Positions 16,747 to 23,261 of a stretch of 64,000 nt of DNA are shown one piece after another (position 1 is the first letter of the stretch; every line of letters starts with the position of its first letter). The stretch is from Novosphingobium profundi (GTDB lineage: Bacteria; Pseudomonadota; Alphaproteobacteria; Sphingomonadales; Sphingomonadaceae): the NCBI RefSeq assembly GCF_018491765.1, contig NZ_JABWCU010000001.1, positions 248,001-312,000 of the forward strand, read 5' to 3'. Both the position numbers and the translations under genes were made by a program. The notes below the pieces were generated by a model. The model worked only from the letters and a program-made list of their open reading frames with translations. It was not told where the DNA came from and did not search any database.

Positions 16747-17336
16747 GCGGCCACACTCCAGTCAGTTGCCAGAACATCCGAGGCGCTGGGCTGCCACGTC
16801 GCGACGTCGCCCTGCGCGGTCTTGAGCGCGAGGTATGCGCGATAGGGGACCATGGCTCCCTCGCCGAAGTGTTCCTTCGCGGCGCCCGTCTGGACCGGAT
16901 AGCTCGCTTCGGGAACGAGATAGGCGAACATGCCGGCGCCATTCCAGCCCGCGCGAGTGACCCGAAGGCCCGCCTTCATCATTTCGACAGCATGGCCAAA
17001 GGTCATTGCGTCGAGCGGATTATAGGCCGCGTCGAAGATCTGCTTGGGCGACCAGCTTTCGTAGCCATCTTCGTATTTCACGAGGTAGCCCGGCTGCGCC
17101 GGATCCTGGCCGGCGGGGATCGTCCAGCCACGGTAGTTGTTATAGTCGCCCAGCGAGAGCGGCCTGGCTTCGAGCCGCTTGGTGCCGATAAATGACGTCA
17201 ACGTATTTCTCCATTTGAAATGCCGGAAGGCGTCCGGTGCGCAGCGAGGGCATGGGTCCATCGCGAAGTGGGAATGGTCGGCCGCGCCGGTGCCTTGGCA
17301 GATCGCGCAATCGGGATCCGGTGTGGGCAGGTTCAT
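16743..17336 (-). CDS. Tad2-like (DUF2829) anti-Thoeris protein fused to an N-terminal zinc ribbon
   Basis: 197 aa. Residues about 1-35 carry CAICQGTG ... DPCPRC, a two-CxxC zinc ribbon. From about residue 46 comes the phage module TSFIGTKRLEARPLSLGDYN, then GYLVKYEDGYESWSPKQIF, then a C-terminal DUF2829/Tad2 domain: MTFGHAVEMMKAGLRVTRAG ... AYLVPEAS ... MVPYRAYLALKTAQGDVATW ... ATDWSV. Tad2 proteins sequester the glycine-cADPR-type signal of Thoeris defence. An internal TTG at 17201 with GGAG 7 nt upstream would give the standard-length protein without the ribbon, so two products are possible. The start overlaps the preceding stop (ATGA). Confidence 0.82.
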   Translation of the reverse strand: MNLPTPDPDCAICQGTGAADHSHFAMDPCPRCAPDAFRHFKWRNTLTSFIGTKRLEARPLSLGDYNNYRGWTIPAGQDPAQPGYLVKYEDGYESWSPKQIFDAAYNPLDAMTFGHAVEMMKAGLRVTRAGWNGAGMFAYLVPEASYPVQTGAAKEHFGEGAMVPYRAYLALKTAQGDVATWQPSASDVLATDWSVAA

Positions 17337-17887
17337 GACGGCCTTGGCCCGGCGAGGGTGGTGCCGTCGCGGGCATCGATGTCGGTGAGGATCGCCAGCC
17401 ATTCGCTCCAGGTGCCGCTGGGAGCGCGATCGTCGGGGAAGCTGGGGGCGTAGTCGTAGCCGTACTCGTAGAGGCCGCGCATGGCGGTGAGGCGGCGGGT
17501 GTAGAGATTGGCCTGGTCCTGCGTGAGACGGCCCTTGCGGATCATCTCGGGGTAGAGGCGCTGGCGGTATTCAAGCTCGCGCGTCAGCGCCGCGCGGCGC
17601 TGGTGCCAGGTGTAGTCGTGCTGGCTCGAGCCCTCGGCACGCTCTACCCGCAGCGGATTGATCATGGGCTTGCCCTGGTCAACCGGAGCCAATGCTTTGC
17701 GGAAGCGCTCTGCATCTTCCAGGATCGCGTTCATCACGTCCTGTTCGTAGTCCGCTTCCTCGCGCGTGATCCGGCCCTTGGTGACCAGGGCAAAGAGGTT
17801 GACCTTGCGGGTGGCGATCTCGCGCAGGATCTCGGTGCGCAAGTCCGACCAGGACACGTCGGGGTAGGCGTGGTGGGGGCATGTCAA
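17333..17887 (-). CDS. Hypothetical phage protein (184 aa)
   Basis: Charged, mostly helical protein starting MTCPHHAYPDVSWSDLRTEI. Internal repeats of the type LVTKGRITREEADYEQDVMN and MIRKGRLTQDQANLYTRRLT indicate two copies of a helix-turn-helix-like segment. No enzyme motif. It overlaps both neighbours by 4 bp, so it is part of the leftward operon. I do not recognise a family. Confidence 0.6.
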   Translation of the reverse strand: MTCPHHAYPDVSWSDLRTEILREIATRKVNLFALVTKGRITREEADYEQDVMNAILEDAERFRKALAPVDQGKPMINPLRVERAEGSSQHDYTWHQRRAALTRELEYRQRLYPEMIRKGRLTQDQANLYTRRLTAMRGLYEYGYDYAPSFPDDRAPSGTWSEWLAILTDIDARDGTTLAGPRPS

Positions 17888-18429
17888 CGCCCGCCCTCCT
17901 TGTACTTGGCATGGACGGCGCGGGCCGTAGCCATTTCGCAGGGATTAGAAATGAAATGAGATTGGCAGTAACCGTGATGGTCGTATTGACACGGTTCATC
18001 ATCCAGCAGAGCTTCTAACGCCTCCGCAAGTTCCTCAGCCTGCGCAGTCTTGGCGGTGAGGGCTATACAAGCCTGTCGGTATGCCCACGCGGTCGGGCGA
18101 GTCCATGTGGTTCCATCATCGTCGACATGTACTTCGTGGCGGTGGAGTTCGCCGAACGAAAGGAACTCTCTTCCAACCTCTCTCCCATTCTGGTCAACCA
18201 GTGGGATGTGTTGGCGTCCACGAAGACGACCGATTTCAACCTGGGCTGCTGTGAGCGCGGCTTGTAGCTCTTCGATGCGATCGGCCCCTAAGAGGGGGAT
18301 TCCAGCCAGAACCTTGAAGGTTTCATTGGCTTTCTTCGATGCCTCCTCGTGTTCACTCACGATCCCGAGATTGATGATCGTCTGTAAAGCCTTGGAGACT
18401 TTTCGCAAATTGTCGGCAATGTCATTCAT
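17884..18429 (-). CDS. Hypothetical phage protein (181 aa), coiled-coil and Cys/His tail
   Basis: N-terminal half is helical (MNDIADNLRKVSKALQTIIN; IEELQAALTAAQVEIGRLRG). The C-terminal half has CQYDHHGYCQSHFISNPCEM, a possible metal-binding cluster. Slightly lower GC than neighbours. Overlaps of 4 bp at both ends place it in the same polycistron. Function unknown. Confidence 0.6.
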   Translation of the reverse strand: MNDIADNLRKVSKALQTIINLGIVSEHEEASKKANETFKVLAGIPLLGADRIEELQAALTAAQVEIGRLRGRQHIPLVDQNGREVGREFLSFGELHRHEVHVDDDGTTWTRPTAWAYRQACIALTAKTAQAEELAEALEALLDDEPCQYDHHGYCQSHFISNPCEMATARAVHAKYKEGGR

Positions 18430-18923
18430 CGCCCACTTTCCTCTAACAAGGCGAGGGCATCGATGATCGCATGGAATTTTGCGGCGGGGATCAGCACGTG
18501 CGCCGGGTGATGCGTTTTGCTCGTCTGATAGTCGTCATCGATGCCACGCACTGCTTCGATCAACGGTTGAATGTTGAGGCTGGCGAGCGCCACGCGAGCT
18601 TGTCTACGTTGATCGCGCCACAGGTGGTCCGGCAAGCCTGCAAGGGTGAGATATTCCTTGCCGCCGGAAAAACGAGATTTCTCATTCAGCAGCGCCAGTG
18701 CCATCTGGTCGACCAAGCATTCATCCGGCTCACCATGCAGAGGGCAGTGCGGATCTTCGCCGGCAATTTCCCCGCAAGTGCAGCCGTTCGGGTGAGCAGC
18801 AGCCATGAACATGCGCAGTTCCTCGAAGGTTATCAGCGCCATGTTGGGGTACTCGGCAGGGCTTGTGCGGTCGTCGTACTCGACCAATTCTTGCCATGCC
18901 TCAATGGCAGTGTAGGTGCTCAT
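18426..18923 (-). CDS. Hypothetical phage protein (165 aa)
   Basis: 165 aa from ATG 18923 (MSTYTAIEAWQELVEYDDRT). A central Cys/His group (NGCTCGEIAGEDPHCPLHGE) resembles a small zinc-binding module; the remainder is helical. Start and stop overlap neighbours by 4 bp. No recognised family. Confidence 0.6.
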   Translation of the reverse strand: MSTYTAIEAWQELVEYDDRTSPAEYPNMALITFEELRMFMAAAHPNGCTCGEIAGEDPHCPLHGEPDECLVDQMALALLNEKSRFSGGKEYLTLAGLPDHLWRDQRRQARVALASLNIQPLIEAVRGIDDDYQTSKTHHPAHVLIPAAKFHAIIDALALLEESGR

Positions 18924-19156
18924 GCCACCATCTCCGAAGTCTTGCGGGCCAGCGCGATCGCGATGGCGAGGCGGCGGCTGCCCCGGGCCATCGCGGCTTC
19001 GTGGCGCTTGTCGGGGCCGGTGTAGCCGTACTGGCCGGTGGTGCGGGTGACGACGGTGAGGCTGATGCCGAGGGCACGGGCGATCGTGTGGACCGAGTTG
19101 CCAGCCTCGCGCATGTCCATGATGCGCTCTTCCTGCGGGGTGATGCCGGACATCAC
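18920..19156 (-). CDS. Small HTH protein (sigma-70 region 4-like)
   Basis: 78 aa. TPQEERIMDMREAGNSVHTI followed by ARALGISLTVVTRTTGQYGY reads as a helix-turn-helix like the DNA-binding end of transposases or sigma factors (E-R-I-M-x-M-R-x-A-G-x-S-V-x-T-I-A-x-x-L-G-I-S). It is probably a small DNA-binding regulator. It overlaps the ParB-fold gene by 4 bp. Confidence 0.6.
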   Translation of the reverse strand: MMSGITPQEERIMDMREAGNSVHTIARALGISLTVVTRTTGQYGYTGPDKRHEAAMARGSRRLAIAIALARKTSEMVA

Positions 19157-20163
19157 GCGGCCTCCTTCCGGATCGAGCAGCGCTTGTCACGGCAGCCGCC
19201 GGCTTCGGCGAAGCTGACGCGGCGGTCGCACTGGTCGCACCACTGGCGGCCGGGGAAGGGCGCAAGGGGCAGCTTCGGTTCGGGCGCGGTGAGGGCGGGG
19301 CGCGGACGGCCGATCGGAGCGGGCGTGCCGGCGGCATCCTTCCACGCCAGCAGGAGGGCGCTGGCCGCGCTATCGGCATAGCCGCCCGGGGCATCGGCGT
19401 GGAAGAGCATGATGGTCTTGCGCCAGTCTTCCTGCGAACGCAGGGCGAGCATGGTGATGAAGCGTTCCAGGCGGCGCTCATCGAAGCGATCGGCCTCCTT
19501 CGTTTCGCGCAGGCAGACGGCGACGATACCGGGGTAGATCGTGCCGGCGTAACGCAGCACCTGGCCCTGGAAGGCCTGGGCCATGGCGCGCATGGCGTAG
19601 CGCGAGGCGCGCTCTCCGCTCTTGCGCCAGGCCACCTGGATCCCGCCGATGTTGGAGACCATACCCGGTTCCCAGTTGGCGTAGTTGGTGTGCGGGGCCA
19701 GCGTGAGGGCATTGTCCCTGAGTGCTTCGGCAATCGCGACGGCTTCCTTGTCCTCGCTGGCGAGCGCGGCCTTGAACAAGTCGAGCGCTTTCAGCGGGCG
19801 CCGGCGCTGGTTGAGGTGGACGAAGCTGGCGGCCTCGTCCGCCGCGCTGGCGTAGGCGACGACGACGCAGGGCAGCTGGCCGATATCACCGCGCAGGCGG
19901 GCGGCCTCGAGCCGGTGCTGTCCATCGATGACGAAGAGGCGCTCGCCCTGGTCGGTTTCGCGGCGGGCGACGACGAGGGGCTGGCACAAGTCCCAGTTCC
20001 AGTGCTGGGCAATCTGGCGGATCAGCGTCTGGCTGTCGCTCGCCTCGATCGAGCGCTGGTAGGTGCGATCGACGGCGAGCTCGGCCGGGGGGATGAACTG
20101 CAGGACCGGCATTCGGCCGAGCGGGGCATTGAGCTTGATGCGGGACGTGGTTTGCTGGGCCAT
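19153..20163 (-). CDS. ParB/Srx-fold protein with C-terminal zinc ribbon (element 1 copy)
   Basis: 336 aa. The N-terminal ParB/sulfiredoxin domain includes PLGRMPVLQFIPPAEL and the phosphate-binding motif FVIDGQHRLEAARLRG (about residues 75-90). A middle helical domain follows, and a C-terminal WCDQCDRRVSFAEAGGCRDK zinc ribbon. It is clearly paralogous to the protein at 60924-61940 in element 2: long identical blocks in the first half and the same ribbon. Such stand-alone ParB-fold proteins in phages may be DNA-binding CTPases or nucleases; the exact role is unknown. Confidence 0.8.
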   Translation of the reverse strand: MAQQTTSRIKLNAPLGRMPVLQFIPPAELAVDRTYQRSIEASDSQTLIRQIAQHWNWDLCQPLVVARRETDQGERLFVIDGQHRLEAARLRGDIGQLPCVVVAYASAADEAASFVHLNQRRRPLKALDLFKAALASEDKEAVAIAEALRDNALTLAPHTNYANWEPGMVSNIGGIQVAWRKSGERASRYAMRAMAQAFQGQVLRYAGTIYPGIVAVCLRETKEADRFDERRLERFITMLALRSQEDWRKTIMLFHADAPGGYADSAASALLLAWKDAAGTPAPIGRPRPALTAPEPKLPLAPFPGRQWCDQCDRRVSFAEAGGCRDKRCSIRKEAA

Positions 20164-20507
20164 CAGAAGGGAAGCTCCTCTTCTTCAATCTCGGTTTCGA
20201 GGGGATCGCCGTTGGCCTGGTCATCCAGGAACTTGCTGCAGGCGGCGGCCAGCTGGCCGAGGCTTTCGCAATAGTCCTTGGCGAGGGGTTGGATGTCGAG
20301 GCAGCTGGCTTCGACACGGGCGGTGCGCAGCAAGGCTTCGGCGAGCCTGGCCACGGGGTGCGCTTCTTCGTTGAAGGGCCAGTTGCAGATGGGCCCTTCA
20401 ATGTGGAAGCGGAGCAGCTCGGCCACGGCGTCGCCAGCGAGGCTGGCGGCGAGCAGGGTGCTGCGGTGCGCCTGGGCGAGATCGGCGGCGGGATCGATGA
20501 GGCCCAT
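20163..20507 (-). CDS. Hypothetical phage protein (114 aa)
   Basis: Soluble, helical protein (MGLIDPAADLAQAHRSTLLA) with a very acidic C-terminus (ETEIEEEELPF). It shares one base with the ParB-fold start and one with the GapR-like stop. No recognised family. It may act with the ParB-fold or GapR-like neighbours. Confidence 0.55.
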   Translation of the reverse strand: MGLIDPAADLAQAHRSTLLAASLAGDAVAELLRFHIEGPICNWPFNEEAHPVARLAEALLRTARVEASCLDIQPLAKDYCESLGQLAAACSKFLDDQANGDPLETEIEEEELPF

Positions 20508-21019
20508 CAGTCCAGCCCCAGCGCGCTGCGGTACGTTTCGAGAACCATGTCCTGCTCTCGGCGGTCATCCGGCTTCATTTTCCGAAGGCGGACGATCTGG
20601 CGCATGAGCCTGGCGTCATAGCCTACGGCCTTCGCCTCGCTGTAAACGTCGCGGATGTCGTCCGAGATCCCCTTCTTCTCCTCCTCGAGCCGCTCGATGC
20701 GTTCGATGAGCTGGCGAAGGCGATCGTCGGCGTTGCCGTTCCGGCTGTTGTGGCCGATCGTGGCGCGCTGCTCGGGAGCCAGGCGCTTTTCAACGTTCCG
20801 GCGCCAGCTACCCAGTAGGCCATTTGTGGTCGAATAGGTGCAGCTGCCAGTAACGCCGGCGCAACGAAGCGTGTTCGTGTGGCCGGAGGTGTTCAGTTTT
20901 CCCGAATGCTTCTCAACCAGATGAGAGATTATCGCTTCGGGAGTGGCGTCTTGGTCCGTGATGAGCTTGTCGACCTCCTCAAGAAGATTACGCAGCTCAT
21001 CGGTCGTTGGGCCGGCCAT
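20507..21019 (-). CDS. GapR-like (DUF2312) DNA-binding protein with N-terminal extension
   Basis: 170 aa from ATG 21019. The C-terminal 80 residues are DUF2312/GapR: IGHNSRNGNADDRLRQLIER, IERLEEEKKGISDDIRDVYS, EAKAVGYDARLMRQIVRLRK. Chromosomal GapR is a small alphaproteobacterial nucleoid protein that clamps over-twisted DNA and stimulates topoisomerases. Here about 85 extra N-terminal residues precede it (TDELRNLLEEVDKLITDQDA and a Cys-containing stretch). A phage copy could relieve supercoiling during replication or transcription, or interfere with the host protein. Confidence 0.85.
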   Translation of the reverse strand: MAGPTTDELRNLLEEVDKLITDQDATPEAIISHLVEKHSGKLNTSGHTNTLRCAGVTGSCTYSTTNGLLGSWRRNVEKRLAPEQRATIGHNSRNGNADDRLRQLIERIERLEEEKKGISDDIRDVYSEAKAVGYDARLMRQIVRLRKMKPDDRREQDMVLETYRSALGLD

Positions 21020-21357
21020 TATGCAATGATCGCGAGCTTGGGTTCCGGATTGCTCACGATGCCGGCGCGGGCGCAGTGGGCGACGAGCCATTCGGCGGCT
21101 TCGGCCTGGTCGAACCCGTCGGGGTACTTGTGGCGCACCACGAAGGGCTCGTTGCGAGTGAAGGTCTCGCGGATGATCGGGAAGTGCTGCTCCAGCCAGG
21201 ACGTGTCGCCCTGGAAGAGGGCGATGATGCGCAGCTTGTGGAGGCCGTTGGTGGGCAAGGTGACCTCGCGGCCACCGGGCAAGCGGAAGTGGCATTCGCC
21301 GAGGTCCGCGCTGACGCCGAGCGGCTTGACGGGGCAGGTATCGAGGGGGTCGTACAT
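21019..21357 (-). CDS. Stand-alone copy of the phage helicase N-terminal domain (112 aa)
   Basis: 112 aa. CPVKPLG, LRIIALFQGDTSWLEQHFP and GFDQAEAAEWLVAHCARAGI match, in order, CPIKPLG, GLIALFGPQLGWLEANYP and GFDQAKSAQALIVECVRKGV in the first 150 residues of the helicase encoded at 26810-28795. It is therefore a paralogous domain without the ATPase. It lies in the leftward operon with a GAAAGGAAAG ribosome-binding site. It may modulate the helicase by competition, but that is inference. Confidence 0.7.
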   Translation of the reverse strand: MYDPLDTCPVKPLGVSADLGECHFRLPGGREVTLPTNGLHKLRIIALFQGDTSWLEQHFPIIRETFTRNEPFVVRHKYPDGFDQAEAAEWLVAHCARAGIVSNPEPKLAIIA

Positions 21358-21368
21358 GGGCTTTCCTT

Positions 21369-21458
21369 TCAGAAGATGGCGATGAGCCAGGTGACGAGAA
21401 CGATGGCCGCGATCAGCCAGGCTTCGGGCGGGACGCGGTGGGGCGGAAGGGACGCCAT
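21369..21458 (-). CDS. 29-aa single-helix membrane microprotein
   Basis: A 29-aa frame starting MASLPPHRVPPEAW and ending in one hydrophobic helix (LIAAIVLVTWLIAIF). GAAAGG lies 8-9 nt before the ATG, the same Shine-Dalgarno type as the next gene. It fits neatly between two operon genes. It is too short for family matching, and its function is unknown. Confidence 0.4.
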   Translation of the reverse strand: MASLPPHRVPPEAWLIAAIVLVTWLIAIF

Positions 21459-21471
21459 GGGGCGGTACCTT

Positions 21472-22032
21472 TCAGGGTTGGCCGCGATCATCCTGGGCCA
21501 GTTCGGCGTCGATACGATCGATCGCGGCGAGGATGAGGGCGGCGGTCTTGACGAGCTTGCGGCGCACGATCGCGAGGTGACCGCGGCCGAAGGAGGCGTG
21601 ATCGGTGGCGGCGCGCAGGTGGCTGGAGATCAGCCAGAGAAACGAGCGGCCGCCATCGGGTGTGAAGGGGCGCGGGCACCACACGGGCGTTTCGCGGTCC
21701 GCTTCGGGCGTGTGTCCGAAGCGCAGGATCTGTTCGGCCCGGGCGGCCATCACGTCTTCCATCGCGCGTACGGGAACACCGGCGAAAGTTTGCGGCGCGT
21801 CCTCAGACCCGTCCCGGGTGGGGATGGGAGGAGAGGACGGGGAGGACGCGCCGACCTCGGCCCCGCTCATTGGCGGGGTGCGACCCGAGGGGGAACTGGC
21901 CGAGGGGGAACTGGTAACGGGCGATCCACCCGGCGCTGCGGCGCCGCCGTGGGGATCTGCCGCCCCCTGCCTCTCACGTGGCTCCTCCGGGGAGCGATGT
22001 GCCGCAGATGCAGGGGGCGTATGCGAATTCAT
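21472..22032 (-). CDS. Hypothetical phage protein with disordered N-terminus (186 aa)
   Basis: Residues 1-85 are Pro/Ser/Gly/Ala-rich and probably disordered. The C-terminal 100 residues are folded: VRAMEDVMAARAEQILRFGH, then WCPRPFTPDGGRSFLWLISS and a helical end. The ARAEQI..FGHTPE motif is shared with many phage early proteins of unknown function. It is part of the leftward operon. Confidence 0.6.
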   Translation of the reverse strand: MNSHTPPASAAHRSPEEPRERQGAADPHGGAAAPGGSPVTSSPSASSPSGRTPPMSGAEVGASSPSSPPIPTRDGSEDAPQTFAGVPVRAMEDVMAARAEQILRFGHTPEADRETPVWCPRPFTPDGGRSFLWLISSHLRAATDHASFGRGHLAIVRRKLVKTAALILAAIDRIDAELAQDDRGQP

Positions 22033-22037
22033 GGCGA

Positions 22038-22139
22038 TCAGCCTTTCGCCTGGAGCGAGAGCCGAGCGAGCGCGACGATCGCGCCCAGGGCCGCGCTGAG
22101 ATAGAGCGCGAGGAAGAAGGCAAGCAGCGCCCGGGTCAT
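22038..22139 (-). CDS. 33-aa membrane microprotein
   Basis: A 33-aa frame (MTRALLAFFLALYLSAALGA then IVALARLSLQAKG) with one long hydrophobic helix. Its ATG overlaps the upstream gene's stop (ATGA, 22136-22139), and its stop lies 5 bp before the next start, so it fits the operon exactly. This supports translation despite its size. Confidence 0.5.
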   Translation of the reverse strand: MTRALLAFFLALYLSAALGAIVALARLSLQAKG

Positions 22140-22324
22140 CGCCACCCGGCCCCGAAGTGGGCGAAGAGCGCGACCACAGCCGGGGCGATGATCACGGCGA
22201 TCGCGGTGCCGGCGAGCGCGCCGGCGAGGCCGCCGGTGAGTGCCTCGAGCTGGTGGAACTGCGCGCGGGCGCGGTGGTCACCGGCATCGAGGCGCGCCAG
22301 CCAAAGGAGTAGGCGGCGGTTCAT
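22136..22324 (-). CDS. Small membrane protein (62 aa)
   Basis: 62 aa with one or two hydrophobic helices after a basic N-terminus (MNRRLLLWLARLDAGDHRAR; GGLAGALAGTAIAVIIAPAV). Overlaps both neighbours by 4 bp. No family recognised. Two further membrane microproteins lie nearby in the operon. Confidence 0.55.
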   Translation of the reverse strand: MNRRLLLWLARLDAGDHRARAQFHQLEALTGGLAGALAGTAIAVIIAPAVVALFAHFGAGWR

Positions 22325-22494
22325 GCCGCCGTGTCCGCGATGGCATTCGAGTAGACGTCGACCAACTGTTCGAGCGCATCGGCGATACGCTTCATGCTGC
22401 GGGCCTTGGAAAGCTCGGCGCGCATGGCGAGGCTGGCGTCGCTGTCATCGGGCAGGATCGGCTCAAGGCCGTCGGCGGTTTCGGTGATGGTCAT
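22321..22494 (-). CDS. Hypothetical small protein (57 aa)
   Basis: 57 aa from ATG 22494 (MTITETADGLEPILPDDSDA), acidic N-terminus then an amphipathic helix (LSKARSMKRIADALEQLVDV). Overlaps of 4 bp on both sides. Helical hairpin proteins of this size are common in phage early operons. Confidence 0.55.
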   Translation of the reverse strand: MTITETADGLEPILPDDSDASLAMRAELSKARSMKRIADALEQLVDVYSNAIADTAA

Positions 22495-22844
22495 GCATCG
22501 CCTCCCGCGCGACGGGCCTTGTTGATCGCGGCGGCGGCTTGGCGGGCGATCTCCGCATCGACCATGCCCGCACCTTCGATGAGTCCTTCTGCAAAGGCGC
22601 GGGCGCCATCCGGAGTGAGCAGGAAGGAAAGGCCGGACGACCTGTTGAAGAGCTGGACTGAGATGAAGTGCTGAACTGCATCCGTCCGTACGTTCTTGCA
22701 GTTGTCGACTGACATCGAGATGCCCTGCGCCGGGATCAGCAGTCGATCGTTCATGAACACCGGTCCCGGATTGGGAACGTGCATGCCGTCGCCCTGACCG
22801 AAGATCTGCGCCTGATCGGTTGTGATATGGGCACGCGGGATCAT
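22491..22844 (-). CDS. Hypothetical phage protein (117 aa)
   Basis: 117 aa from ATG 22844 (MIPRAHITTDQAQIFGQGDG). A predicted beta-rich first half and a helical second half (LTPDGARAFAEGLIEGAGMV; AAAAINKARRAGGDA). Overlaps of 4 bp on both sides. No recognised family. Confidence 0.55.
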   Translation of the reverse strand: MIPRAHITTDQAQIFGQGDGMHVPNPGPVFMNDRLLIPAQGISMSVDNCKNVRTDAVQHFISVQLFNRSSGLSFLLTPDGARAFAEGLIEGAGMVDAEIARQAAAAINKARRAGGDA

Positions 22845-23191
22845 GAGCGGCCTCCGGCGACCAGGCGCAGGCCCATGGCGGCCTGATCCATCTCGGCGGC
22901 GGCCGCGTTCTTGGCGGCCTGGTCGACTGCAAGAGCGTTGTCGGGCGGAAGGAAATTGTCGAGCCAGGCGTCGACGGCATCGCGCTGCCACTGGCTTTTC
23001 AGGGTGACGCCATGTTCCAGGCGCTGGGCGACCAGGACGGGGAGCGGCGGCGGGAAGCTGGCCTCGCGCACCAAGGCGGAGACATAGCTGACAAGGCGGC
23101 GCGCCTTGTAGTCAGAGCGACCCAGGGCCTTCGCGATGGCATAGATGCCGATCGTCGAAGCCTCGGTATGGATATGGGAATGGTAGGACAA
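22841..23191 (-). CDS. First gene of the leftward early operon, hypothetical (116 aa)
   Basis: 116 aa from a TTG start at 23191, which has a perfect GGAGG Shine-Dalgarno 6 nt upstream, so the start is well supported. The sequence (SYHSHIHTEASTIGIYAIAK; RRLVSYVSALVREASFPPPL) has no family I know. It lies about 30 nt after the consensus promoter at 23222-23250, so it should be the earliest leftward product, repressed by the CI-type repressor. Confidence 0.65.
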   Translation of the reverse strand: MSYHSHIHTEASTIGIYAIAKALGRSDYKARRLVSYVSALVREASFPPPLPVLVAQRLEHGVTLKSQWQRDAVDAWLDNFLPPDNALAVDQAAKNAAAAEMDQAAMGLRLVAGGRS

Positions 23192-23221
23192 AGCGACCTC
23201 CGTTCGTGTGAACGGGGGCAG

Positions 23222-23261
23222 ATATATTGCTCAGGCTTATATTATGTCAATAGCTTATATT
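23222..23261 (-). promoter_or_regulatory. Leftward early promoter (PL-like) with repressor operators
   Basis: On the minus strand, TTGACA (23245-23250) is followed after 17 bp by ATATAT (23222-23227). AATATAAGC lies in the spacer (23235-23243) and again just upstream of -35 (23253-23261, overlapping the end of the membrane protein gene). The same 9-mer sits in the spacer of the cro promoter, with 22 of 27 promoter bases matching. These are the likely CI operators. Confidence 0.75.
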
